A stretch of 64,000 bases of DNA, taken from the NCBI GenBank assembly GCA_964540025.1, contig CAZIKQ010000004.1, positions 1 to 64,000 on the forward strand, written 5' to 3'. This DNA comes from RGIG250 sp964540025 (GTDB lineage: Bacteria; Bacillota; Negativicutes; Selenomonadales; Selenomonadaceae). This document shows positions 15,934 through 24,015 of this stretch, one piece after another. How positions within the stretch are numbered: position 1 is the first letter of the stretch; each line of letters opens with the position of its first letter. Under the pieces are notes generated by a model. The model saw only the letters and a list, made by a program, of their open reading frames with translations, was not told the origin of the DNA and did no database searches. Made by a program: the position numbers and the translations under genes.

Positions 15934-17826
15934 TTATGCTTCTGCATCATAACGAGTGATTTTGTAGTAGCTTAAAACGGAGTTGATTTCTTCATCATCG
16001 CATTCATAATCGCCATCCTTAAATTTGTTAAGCGCGATAATTGCTTTTGCCTTAGCCAATTTATCCGAAGACAGCGATGAAAATTTCGACCACCATTCGG
16101 TAGTCAGATCGCAATCCTGCTTTGTAAACGTTGTATATCGGTGGGACATCCTAGCTCTTAAATCGGCATCGTATATTCGCCTGTATATGATAAATGTTTC
16201 CGGCATCCAGAGAATTTTCATAAATTCGTCAACATTTCTGCCAAAGGCCTCTTCAAAAAATTCTGTTCCCCGGCCAATTTTCCCTTTAGTAGAGTTAAGA
16301 ACGGCCTGAACAGCGCGGATGAACTTTCTGTTCCAATGCTTGCCAATGAAGTCTCGGTTCATAAAAAATTCTTTATCGCTTATTGGATGATATTTCATGG
16401 GGAATGAATAGATATTCGCACCTAATTCATCACATAAATCCACATTCAATCTTAACCGATAATATAGCTCTTCCGGCTTATCCTCAAAGTTATACAACAG
16501 ATAGTTGGAAAGATTCTTGATACCACTTTCTACCGCAGTTCGCACTGCCTGTTCATAAACACCTCTGAGCTTCCAGTGGTCAAATGCGATACGCAGAGGA
16601 TAAATGTTTACTTCTGCCAGTTTTTTCATATTAGCCGAAGTAATGAGTCGGGAGTCTATACCCTGATTGAAATCTACAATACGTTTGCGTATTGTAGATT
16701 TATGTGTTTTCTCATATAAAGGTCGTACATATTCGTCTAATTCTAAAATCCTTTTTTTTGACGCAGAATAAGCATTTAGGCAATGAGCTTGCTCCAAACG
16801 CATATATAACGCTGTTTTCTCCGCGTTATCTTTTAATTTGTTCATAATGTCTTTGTAAATAGCAATGGCTTTTCTGATATATGCTCTGTCGTTATAAGAA
16901 TTCTGCAGATTCTTGATGGTAATTTCATATTCATTTGGAGGAGTATATGTTGAACTCACACCAAAGCCACATTCTTTAATTTCGTCAATGATTTGGTCAT
17001 AGAGATTTGATGCCAGGACATTATTGTCAAGCAAAAGCAAATCTTTTCTTGCGCCGAATTGCCTATTTGTATGTTCAATTCGAGATGTCAAGTTGATATA
17101 ATCGCAATATTGGGGTTCTAATGTTGGTACAGCACAAAACTTGCAGTTGTTTATACATCCTCTCGTCATATAAGCAAAATATGCGTTGTGAGCAGGGTAT
17201 ACATAATCAATTTCTTCTAAAATTGAATAATCCAGTGGCAATTCATCAATTATCAGATCATTTTCCGAATCTATGTCTCCAGGGTGATTCAGCAATCCTT
17301 TGATGGGGTTTATCCCGGTTGCTTCATAGACCTTGTCTGGCAGGATGGATGACATTATCCCGCCAACCATTACATCCTCTTTATTTTTACATAGCTGTTT
17401 GGCAAAATTGATGGTATCAATGGTCACCTTCCAGTAAAATGTAAAAAGTGTTGTAATGCCTACTTTATCAAACCTTGGCTTGGTAAAATACTCCTTATCC
17501 TTATATTTTTTTCGATACTCTTTAACAACATCCAACACAAGATCATCTGAAAAAATTTTATCATTTTCCAGAAGGGAATATTTACCAACTCTTATAAACG
17601 AAAATAAAGTTGGATAGTAGTTCTTCCAAAAAACATCCGGAAAAATAACAGACAGATGGTTGATCAAATCTTCACAAATCAGTTCTACGGCAAGCAGACG
17701 CATATCGCCCTTATAAAAGCGCACATCATCGCCAACCATACGGAAGTAAGTAGCTAATTTCATCAACCCCATAGGTGGGTATTTATTTTTATAATTTGGC
17801 TCAACGAGCAAAACCTTTCTGTTCAT
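15934..17826 (-). CDS. Radical SAM protein with B12-binding-like N-terminus
   Basis: A 630-aa enzyme. The N-terminus (KVLLVEPNYKNKYPPMGLMK) looks like the start of the cobalamin-binding Rossmann domain of B12-dependent radical SAM proteins, although a DxHxxG cobalamin motif was not found. The 4Fe-4S motif is RGCINNCKFCAVP (CxxxCxxC, about residues 223-231). Downstream LLLDNNVLAS and VDFNQGIDSRL fit a radical SAM barrel, and a roughly 100-residue charged helical insertion follows TYTPPNEYE. Last gene of the AT-rich operon, 6 bases after the GHKL ATPase gene. The reaction and substrate are unknown. A radical enzyme together with HerA/NurA-type DNA-processing proteins is unusual; nucleic acid modification is one guess. 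Confidence 0.8.
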   Translation of the reverse strand: MNRKVLLVEPNYKNKYPPMGLMKLATYFRMVGDDVRFYKGDMRLLAVELICEDLINHLSVIFPDVFWKNYYPTLFSFIRVGKYSLLENDKIFSDDLVLDVVKEYRKKYKDKEYFTKPRFDKVGITTLFTFYWKVTIDTINFAKQLCKNKEDVMVGGIMSSILPDKVYEATGINPIKGLLNHPGDIDSENDLIIDELPLDYSILEEIDYVYPAHNAYFAYMTRGCINNCKFCAVPTLEPQYCDYINLTSRIEHTNRQFGARKDLLLLDNNVLASNLYDQIIDEIKECGFGVSSTYTPPNEYEITIKNLQNSYNDRAYIRKAIAIYKDIMNKLKDNAEKTALYMRLEQAHCLNAYSASKKRILELDEYVRPLYEKTHKSTIRKRIVDFNQGIDSRLITSANMKKLAEVNIYPLRIAFDHWKLRGVYEQAVRTAVESGIKNLSNYLLYNFEDKPEELYYRLRLNVDLCDELGANIYSFPMKYHPISDKEFFMNRDFIGKHWNRKFIRAVQAVLNSTKGKIGRGTEFFEEAFGRNVDEFMKILWMPETFIIYRRIYDADLRARMSHRYTTFTKQDCDLTTEWWSKFSSLSSDKLAKAKAIIALNKFKDGDYECDDEEINSVLSYYKITRYDAEA

Positions 17827-17832
17827 AGGGTG

Positions 17833-19383
17833 TCATCTCATCTTTTCTTTTATTTTTTCAATAATTTGGACTGCAATATCCTTCGGTGCAATTTCAGTAA
17901 TAATCGACAAAATAGAGCTTACAATTTTTCGCTCATGTTTCGATAGTCTGGACATACTACTGGTAACAAATAGTTTTTTCTTATCATCATCAATGGTAAT
18001 CTCGGCTTGTTCGGCTGCTTTCTTCAATTTGTTGGCACGGTATTTTTGACCGATAATCCTTCGCACTTCAGATAAAGGGGAGTTCGTATCCTCTGTATCA
18101 AACTTGCCCAAACGCTTACGCGCCTCTTCAGCGCTCTTTTTTGCTTTATCAATCTCAAATTGAAGTATCTGACGTTCTTCTGCGTTTATAAAACCTTGTT
18201 CCTTTTCTTTTGTCGTGTATTCCGCAACTTTAGCCAAGTATTCTTCTTGTCGCTTGTAATCATTTTTGATTTTATTTGCTTCATAATAAAGTTTGTGCAG
18301 AACAGTGAAGAAATATGACCGGAGCCGGTCTTCAAACAATACACGAGTTTCGTTTTCATTAAAATAGTCACGCTGAGAATTTGGAATTAAGTTTTTGCTG
18401 ACGGCAAAAACTTCGCCCACGAAATAGTAATTGCCTCGGTGTTCCTTAAACAAATTCTGCAGGGTATCATCATCACCAAGCTGAATATTGGAACTTCTTA
18501 AGCGTAATCCCCTCATTGCATTTATTTTCGGTATTTGCTTTTCAAATTGGGAAAGACCAACCCACATCCAGGCAATTAACTCATCATCCGCATTGCGAAA
18601 ATCCTTAAATTCTAAACGGGAAATTTCATCATAATTCTTCAGACTGGAACCGTTCTGTTCTTTGAGTTTGGTCGTGTATTCTTTGAAAATTTGGGATCCG
18701 TTTACCCGTACACAATACTCATCTATTTTGCATCCAAGGTTTTGAGCATGAGAGTAGATATGGCTGCGTAAAATAAAAGTGTTTTTATAGGGTACAGGAA
18801 CAACAAAACTGAGGTATTCACATACTTTCTTTTCATTGAGAAGATCCGTGTTTTCACTGTTAATGTCAAACATCTCAACTTCAAAGTAATGTTCTGCTTC
18901 TTTTTCTTTCTCCGTAGAGAATGTAATTATTGCATCCCAAATTTCATCAAGAGTATATTTCTTGTTTTCAATGAGCATTGCCCGCATCTTCTGGGCATCA
19001 CAAGTCATAATGGACTTTACCTTTTCATCAGGATAACTTGTGGTGAATTTCAGGGTTTTGCAATAGGCCAACCCGCAAAGGCGTCCGATACCACGGAATC
19101 CTTTGTTTTTTCCTATTTCTTTGTTACTGTTGGCAATATCGCCTACATCTTCGATAAAATCTCTGGCTTTTACACCTGTGGCATTGTCTTTGATACTGAT
19201 GTATCGCTTTCTTTCGTCAATGAAAATATCCACGCTGCCTTCACCAGGAGACAAAATGCCTAACGTAACAGCAAGGTCAATTTGGTCGCACGCATTCTGA
19301 ATATATTCACGGAAAATAACCTTGGAATCAGAATACATACCCGTTGTGAGGTTATCGAGGATATTTTTTCCTACTGTTGCCAT
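17833..19383 (-). CDS. GHKL (HSP90/MutL-type) ATPase
   Basis: A 516-aa protein with an N-terminal Bergerat-fold ATPase domain: the N box REYIQNACDQID (about residues 25-36, with its metal-binding Asn), the D-x-G box IKDNATGV (about 63-70) and the glycine lid GFRGIGRLCGL (about 95-105). A middle transducer-like domain follows, then a long charged coiled coil (about 360-440, rich in KEKE and EEAR) and a helical tail. The layout resembles the HSP90/MORC/MutL group, in which ATP binding clamps a dimer. It stands between the HerA-like and radical SAM genes with gaps of 10 and 6 bases. It is not a histidine kinase: no HisKA domain or kinase H box is visible. Its specific role is unknown; action on DNA is inferred from its neighbours. 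Confidence 0.85.
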   Translation of the reverse strand: MATVGKNILDNLTTGMYSDSKVIFREYIQNACDQIDLAVTLGILSPGEGSVDIFIDERKRYISIKDNATGVKARDFIEDVGDIANSNKEIGKNKGFRGIGRLCGLAYCKTLKFTTSYPDEKVKSIMTCDAQKMRAMLIENKKYTLDEIWDAIITFSTEKEKEAEHYFEVEMFDINSENTDLLNEKKVCEYLSFVVPVPYKNTFILRSHIYSHAQNLGCKIDEYCVRVNGSQIFKEYTTKLKEQNGSSLKNYDEISRLEFKDFRNADDELIAWMWVGLSQFEKQIPKINAMRGLRLRSSNIQLGDDDTLQNLFKEHRGNYYFVGEVFAVSKNLIPNSQRDYFNENETRVLFEDRLRSYFFTVLHKLYYEANKIKNDYKRQEEYLAKVAEYTTKEKEQGFINAEERQILQFEIDKAKKSAEEARKRLGKFDTEDTNSPLSEVRRIIGQKYRANKLKKAAEQAEITIDDDKKKLFVTSSMSRLSKHERKIVSSILSIITEIAPKDIAVQIIEKIKEKMR

Positions 19384-19393
19384 AAGTATCTCC

Positions 19394-21103
19394 TTACTTG
19401 AACTGTTTATATATTGGCTTCGGGAATTTGATGTTTAGCAAAGATCGAAAGATGGGGTTCTGAATAATATACTCTCCTTGCTTTAATCGAGTTATCATTG
19501 TCTTATAAACGGAAGAAATGCTTTTATAATCGCTTTTTGTTACTTCAATAGAATTTGTACGACCATAGGCATGAGTTGAGCAGTTACCGGTAACTCTATC
19601 ATGAATGGCACTTCTGAATTGTTCTGCGGCAAACAATACAATCCCAAGAGAACGACCTCTCTCAGCTACATCCAGAACCTGACGCAAAATAGGAGAATTC
19701 TTTGGTGTTTCTTTGGAAGCATATTTATTGAGCTCGTCAATGAATATAACAATTCTTGAGGGCGGATCAACTCCCTCCTCGCCAGCATACTGTCCTAATT
19801 GCAGATCATATACAGTTCGGATAGCATCACCAAATACATAAGCCTGTTTATCCTCGGATAGTTTCGCAATATCAATCACGTGAACTTCATTCTTTTTGAT
19901 ATATTTCAAGGCGTCGCCAATACGGGTTTCCCCGTCCTTTTCACGAATGTCTCTGGCAAAGATCTTATTAGCGGTGATGCTTTTATTGATGATTCGATAA
20001 AACTTACGCCAGCTTGCGACCGGGATTTCCTTGTCTTTTCCAGCATTTTCTGTAGAGCATTTATTTTTTACTGCTTCAAGGAATCCCTGCCAATCACTCA
20101 CTTGGTTAAAAGCGCCCTGACCAGACATTATATAGCTGATAATTGCTTCCATCGTCTGCGTGGAGTCGTCAATGTTAGCAAACATCAAGTCGAGATTATC
20201 TTTGTCGTATTTATAGATGTATTTGAATTTCTTCGCTTTTTTCTGCTTAATATTATCTTCGACTTCTTCCGGCGTCATATAAGTATTCCAGTGACGGGTT
20301 TTGGGGATGGAATAAGGATAGTAGTAGTGAACATTCTTGAAGGGTTCCGGGGTCAAGCCTAATTCCTGGTACTTTGCAAAAGTATATTTTTGGGCAGCTT
20401 TTGGATTTTGTTCATCGGAAAAGTCATTTATCTGGTCAATGGCAAGTAGATCTTTTCCTTTGACATTAAACAGGACGAACGCCACGCTGTCCTCATCGTC
20501 ATGTTTTGGCTTTTTCTTAATATAGCTATCCTGAATTGCTTTAAGCAGAAACATGGCATAAGAAGTTTTGGAAGCAAGACCAGATATACCAGAAATATTC
20601 AGATGGGCACCTTCCGGGCCAATAATAAATTTTGAGTTCAGATTAACAGGGATCGTTACTTTATCACAGTTTTGGGTTCCTGCGTACATTTCAAGATACC
20701 CGCATACCAAGGGATTTCTGATATCGTTCAGCCCAAGGGCATATATAATTTCTTCCTCGGTTGCCAGCATTACCTTTGCGTTGCTTTGTAAAGGAATATA
20801 GATATTATCTGTGTTACAGATGACTTTTGCTGTAACGTAGTTCATGCCGATGCGAAGCGTATTTTCTTCCACATCAACATCGCCAAAATCACTGGAGATG
20901 AAATTCGTTAAAAAGCTGGCAGAATCCGTGATATGGGCGATGTCTTCAATGACTCCGTAAGAAAGTGAATTATTGACGTGCTGTACCTTAACGATATCAA
21001 AGGGATTCAAAATTAGTTGAGGATCAGTCCAAAATGTAAAATCATCAATAGTTGTTGGTTTCTTTTCCGTTGCTACCACACGGCCTATAACAGTATTTTC
21101 CAT
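19394..21103 (-). CDS. HerA-like DNA translocase ATPase
   Basis: A 569-aa FtsK/HerA-superfamily ATPase. The first ~70 residues match the HAS-barrel of HerA (GRVVAT, DPQLILNPFDIVKVQH). The P-loop is NISGISGLASKTSYAMF (residues 169-185), a variant in which GLASKT replaces the usual GSGKS, with the Lys-Thr kept. Walker B is RIVIFIDELNKYA (about 450-460). The segment DVAERGRSLGIVLFAAEQFR and the motif HAYGRTNS are the HerA-type sensor and arginine-finger regions. HerA hexamers translocate on duplex DNA and hand it to NurA, whose gene lies directly upstream (14-base gap). In bacteria such pairs are often anti-phage modules. Confidence 0.87.
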   Translation of the reverse strand: MENTVIGRVVATEKKPTTIDDFTFWTDPQLILNPFDIVKVQHVNNSLSYGVIEDIAHITDSASFLTNFISSDFGDVDVEENTLRIGMNYVTAKVICNTDNIYIPLQSNAKVMLATEEEIIYALGLNDIRNPLVCGYLEMYAGTQNCDKVTIPVNLNSKFIIGPEGAHLNISGISGLASKTSYAMFLLKAIQDSYIKKKPKHDDEDSVAFVLFNVKGKDLLAIDQINDFSDEQNPKAAQKYTFAKYQELGLTPEPFKNVHYYYPYSIPKTRHWNTYMTPEEVEDNIKQKKAKKFKYIYKYDKDNLDLMFANIDDSTQTMEAIISYIMSGQGAFNQVSDWQGFLEAVKNKCSTENAGKDKEIPVASWRKFYRIINKSITANKIFARDIREKDGETRIGDALKYIKKNEVHVIDIAKLSEDKQAYVFGDAIRTVYDLQLGQYAGEEGVDPPSRIVIFIDELNKYASKETPKNSPILRQVLDVAERGRSLGIVLFAAEQFRSAIHDRVTGNCSTHAYGRTNSIEVTKSDYKSISSVYKTMITRLKQGEYIIQNPIFRSLLNIKFPKPIYKQFK

Positions 21104-21117
21104 TTGCTTTATCCTCC

Positions 21118-22287
21118 TTAAAACAGGTGCAGAAACATCTCTGTACTTATGTATTTGCTTTTGACGTAGGATTCAGTTAAAAATACGGGGTATAAATGGT
21201 TTGCCCACCTTCGGTCTGTTCCATAGCAGGTGGGGGTCTTTTCGTTGATGATATTGGCGGAAATCAAATCAATCACATCACTGTCAATACCTGGTTCAAC
21301 TTCTTCGTCCATCATTATTTTTTCAACTTTCACAACCCCGTCAAAAGGGGTCTGTGTTCTCTTTTTATCACGCAAACGAATATACCAGACACCGAACTGA
21401 ACGTCACCTAAAAACTCTCTGTTTTCGTATCTTGCAACTGGAGTTCGATGATATACAGGCAAGTTAGCAATGTAGTTTGAATTTGGTTTTCCTGTGTGGT
21501 CAAGACAACTTTCCGGGTTAAATGATTTTGAAACACCTATCACCCAGCTATAATTGTGTTTTATTTTCTGTAAGGTCCGTAAATCTTCTCTGCCAGTTTT
21601 CATGACTTTGTATTCAAGCGACCCATCTTTCAGCAAATAGGCATCCTGCCCTAAGCGTTTATCTTTAACCAGTTCGGCGACCATACGTTTTTCCGCTTCG
21701 ACCATATAATCTTGGACTGCCGCAATCGCCAGGTTTTCAAGTTTTGTGTCAGCAGTTCCAGCTTTGGCAGTCGAGTACGGAAGAATTGCTGAAATTTTTA
21801 ATCCTAATCGCTTTAGTTCACTGCTTTCATTGATTTTTGACACCTTCGATGCAAAGTATGCCGTATCATCCCACCCGTCCGCATTTGCTTTGTCAGGAAG
21901 AGCCAGTACAAGTTCGCGGTAAAACCTTTCTTTGTTCATACGTTTATTTTCACGCCTGCAGCAGCCAATGCCAATCTGACCGGCTACAACCGGAAAGACT
22001 TGTTTATTATACGCAATATCATCCACCTTAAAGACATGGCGGGAACCATCGAGAAAATATTTAAGAAGCGGGGGTTCACCTATCTCCCGTAAATTATCGG
22101 CTAATGGTTTTAAGTCGATAGAATTTTTCGGAGATCCGGTTTCAGCAGACTCCTTCCACTTCATTATTTTATTGGTGTCATCATCATACTCTATAGAGGG
22201 CAAGCCGATGGAGTCATAGCTGTACTTGTATGTATGGTAGCTTATTCCTCTGGTTTCCTTCGCAACAATTTCCATTATTTTTGCCAT
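21118..22287 (-). CDS. NurA-like nuclease
   Basis: A 389-aa protein starting at ATG 22287, chosen because GGAGA lies 8 bases upstream; the open frame extends 22 codons further without a signal. NurA-type features are present: FLDGSRHVF with the first acidic residue (D80), an acidic helix around residues 197-205 (EAEKRMVAE), LLKDGSLEY with the second aspartate (D221), WVIGVSKSF, and a C-terminal YPVFLTESYVKSK where classical NurA has a Pro-rich segment plus a conserved His; that His appears absent. NurA proteins are RNase H-fold 5'-3' exonucleases working with HerA, and the HerA-like gene is next. Assignment rests on motif order and context; overall similarity to archaeal NurA is low. Confidence 0.72.
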   Translation of the reverse strand: MAKIMEIVAKETRGISYHTYKYSYDSIGLPSIEYDDDTNKIMKWKESAETGSPKNSIDLKPLADNLREIGEPPLLKYFLDGSRHVFKVDDIAYNKQVFPVVAGQIGIGCCRRENKRMNKERFYRELVLALPDKANADGWDDTAYFASKVSKINESSELKRLGLKISAILPYSTAKAGTADTKLENLAIAAVQDYMVEAEKRMVAELVKDKRLGQDAYLLKDGSLEYKVMKTGREDLRTLQKIKHNYSWVIGVSKSFNPESCLDHTGKPNSNYIANLPVYHRTPVARYENREFLGDVQFGVWYIRLRDKKRTQTPFDGVVKVEKIMMDEEVEPGIDSDVIDLISANIINEKTPTCYGTDRRWANHLYPVFLTESYVKSKYISTEMFLHLF

Positions 22288-22300
22288 TGGGTGTATCTCC

Positions 22301-23197
22301 TTACTTCCAGATATTCGTTGCGGCGATCCATTGTTCATTGAAGCGTTCTGCATTGACTGCTGCTGCGATTGGTTTGGTCAGGAAATCTTTCATGGTCCGC
22401 AGGACGGTACTGTAGTCATCAGTTTTTGTATCGATCTTTCGACAGAAGGCTTTCCACTTTTTCTGCATGGATTCATCATCATCGAAGGCCATGACCTGTG
22501 CAAATTGTTCAGCAGTAAATGCGTGACCGCGATTTTTGAAGGTCTTGCTCAAGGCCTCAGTCAGAACGGAACCATCAAAGTCAAATTTGTTTGCAAGATA
22601 GTAGATGTCGTAGTAGTCCTTCATGCGGCTGGAGAATTCCATCAGGCTGAGAATCGCGTCAATTTTTTCAGCGATGGTGGTTTCCAGAGAGTAGGTATTC
22701 ACCGCAGGCGCCGTAAAACCTTCCAGCTGAGTTGGGATTTGCCGTTTCTCCTGATTTGGGACGATGATGTCTCCCACGCCAAAATCAATACTGAAGGGAG
22801 TTTTGGTGTTTTTGATCTTAGCGATCAGAGAAGCGCCGATACCGGCATATTTTTTTGTGACAGCGATAGGGGCAATATCGGTAATTTCAAATGTAATAAA
22901 ATCATTACCGGTAGGTGTGGCGATGATTTCTTCCAGCACTTTCTTTAGTTGTTCCGGGGTGTTTGGCATTCTTCGGAGCAGAAAATCAACATCCACGGTT
23001 ATCCGGCTGTCAAAATCTGTCAGACAGTAAATGAACAGTCCGCCTTTCAGAACAAGGTTTGCGGCATATTTGGATTTCTCCAGTCGACGCAGAAATTCCT
23101 CCTGGCAAAAGAGCTGCAGACAAAGCTGGTAGCTCCTTCCGTTTTTCTTACTCTTATTTTTCAGCCGAGCCAACACGGATGCGGCAATATCATCCAT
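22301..23197 (-). CDS. abiEii: AbiEii/AbiGii-type nucleotidyltransferase toxin
   Basis: A 298-aa protein of the type IV toxin family related to DNA polymerase-beta-like nucleotidyltransferases. LVLKGGLFIYCLTDFDSRIT precedes VDVDFLL, the catalytic D-x-D motif, and SIDFGVGD gives a further acidic residue. The conserved SLETTIAEKIDAIL and RMKDYYDIYYLA follow in the C-terminal half. AbiEii toxins are thought to inhibit growth by modifying tRNA or other targets. It overlaps abiEi by 8 bases and precedes the nurA-like gene by 13 bases, so the toxin pair and the DNA-processing genes form one transcription unit. Confidence 0.92.
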   Translation of the reverse strand: MDDIAASVLARLKNKSKKNGRSYQLCLQLFCQEEFLRRLEKSKYAANLVLKGGLFIYCLTDFDSRITVDVDFLLRRMPNTPEQLKKVLEEIIATPTGNDFITFEITDIAPIAVTKKYAGIGASLIAKIKNTKTPFSIDFGVGDIIVPNQEKRQIPTQLEGFTAPAVNTYSLETTIAEKIDAILSLMEFSSRMKDYYDIYYLANKFDFDGSVLTEALSKTFKNRGHAFTAEQFAQVMAFDDDESMQKKWKAFCRKIDTKTDDYSTVLRTMKDFLTKPIAAAVNAERFNEQWIAATNIWK

Positions 23198-23795
23198 TCA
23201 GCAGCACCTCCATCAGTTCCGTCACTTTCCTGTACACTCGCAGTTTTTTTGCGTATACAGAAAGAAGTGGAAGATTCTTCCTGGTATCGTTCGCGTAGGC
23301 ATTCAGTGCCCTGTTAAATAATTCACTGTCCAGCTTTGAGCGATATTTGAAGCAGTCGCAAATCGTGCGTTCCCGATCGTAGACAGAAAGATCAACTCCG
23401 TTGAAGTCATCGGTCGTTCTGCCCAGTTCATGTATCTCTGGCTGAACGTAATAAGTTTGCAGGGAAAGCGCGGCTACATCCAATTTTGTGCGGGACATGG
23501 TTCTGGGTACAGCGATAGACCATTTGCGAGGCGTAAAGTAACTATATCCATAATGAAAAAGGGCAGACTCCACGCAGATGATCCCCTGGGGGATCAGGGC
23601 GGCAAGAAGCTGTTCTTCTGAAGATATGTCTTCACCGGCAAGCTGATAATAACCGTGTCGGATTCGGTCGAGGTATCCGGCGTTGCACATCTTTATGACA
23701 TCAATGGCGCGCATTCCTGCCGCGACGAAATCAGATGATTTGGCGATGCCGCCTTTTTTAACAATGATTCGTTTTGCAAGGCCTCTAATATTCAC
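23190..23795 (-). CDS. abiEi: AbiEi-type antitoxin and autorepressor
   Basis: A 201-aa protein from the GTG at 23795, where GGTGA is 4 bases upstream and the family-typical opening (GLAKRIIVKKGGIAKSSDF) begins. An in-frame ATG at 23831 lies inside the operator-like inverted repeat and is less likely. The N-terminal winged helix (YLDRIRHGYYQL) is followed by the AbiEi core: LIPQGIICVESALFHYGY, YDRERTICDCFKYR and a C-terminal helix. AbiEi neutralises AbiEii and represses its own operon. First gene of the six-gene AT-rich operon, so it may control all of it. Confidence 0.88.
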   Translation of the reverse strand: MNIRGLAKRIIVKKGGIAKSSDFVAAGMRAIDVIKMCNAGYLDRIRHGYYQLAGEDISSEEQLLAALIPQGIICVESALFHYGYSYFTPRKWSIAVPRTMSRTKLDVAALSLQTYYVQPEIHELGRTTDDFNGVDLSVYDRERTICDCFKYRSKLDSELFNRALNAYANDTRKNLPLLSVYAKKLRVYRKVTELMEVLLNG

Positions 23796-23823
23796 ATATT
23801 CACCAACTTTTGCTGTAAAAAAG

Positions 23824-23849
23824 ATACACACTAAAATGTTTTTGTGTAT
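23824..23849. promoter_or_regulatory. Operator-like inverted repeat before abiEi
   Basis: ATACACA and TGTGTAT separated by 12 bases, just downstream of the promoter -10. AbiEi-family repressors bind inverted repeats in their own promoters, so this is the likely autoregulatory site. Confidence 0.6.
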
Positions 23850-23856
23850 GTATTTT

Positions 23857-23884
23857 ATTATAATCTCTTACTTCGGGCAGTCAA
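23857..23884 (-). promoter_or_regulatory. Promoter of the AT-rich island operon
   Basis: On the - strand, TTGACT and TATAAT are separated by 16 bases. It is the only strong promoter seen upstream of the six same-strand genes. Confidence 0.7.
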
Positions 23885-23899
23885 TATGTTTTTACGCTT

Positions 23900-23953
23900 A
23901 AAAAATAAAAGAGGAATAAGGCGGCGGTGATCTGCTGTCTTATTCCTCTTTTT
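23900..23953. terminator. Bidirectional terminator, right copy of the island-flanking direct repeat
   Basis: Same stem (AAGAGGAATAAG / CTTATTCCTCTT) and nearly the same loop as 15819-15872, with T runs on both sides. It would stop the hypothetical gene at 24016-24426 on the - strand. Confidence 0.9.
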
Positions 23954-24015
23954 GTATTTTTTGTGGGAGTCAGGCCACAGTTTTTTCATTCGGCGGCGAT
24001 GGTCTGGCTCCGTTT

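Noticed and set aside
22301..23795. AbiE genes as a free-standing toxin-antitoxin pair unrelated to the neighbours
   Set aside because: Not excluded, but the 13-base gap to the nurA-like gene, the shared strand and the single promoter favour one operon, so it is treated as part of the island.
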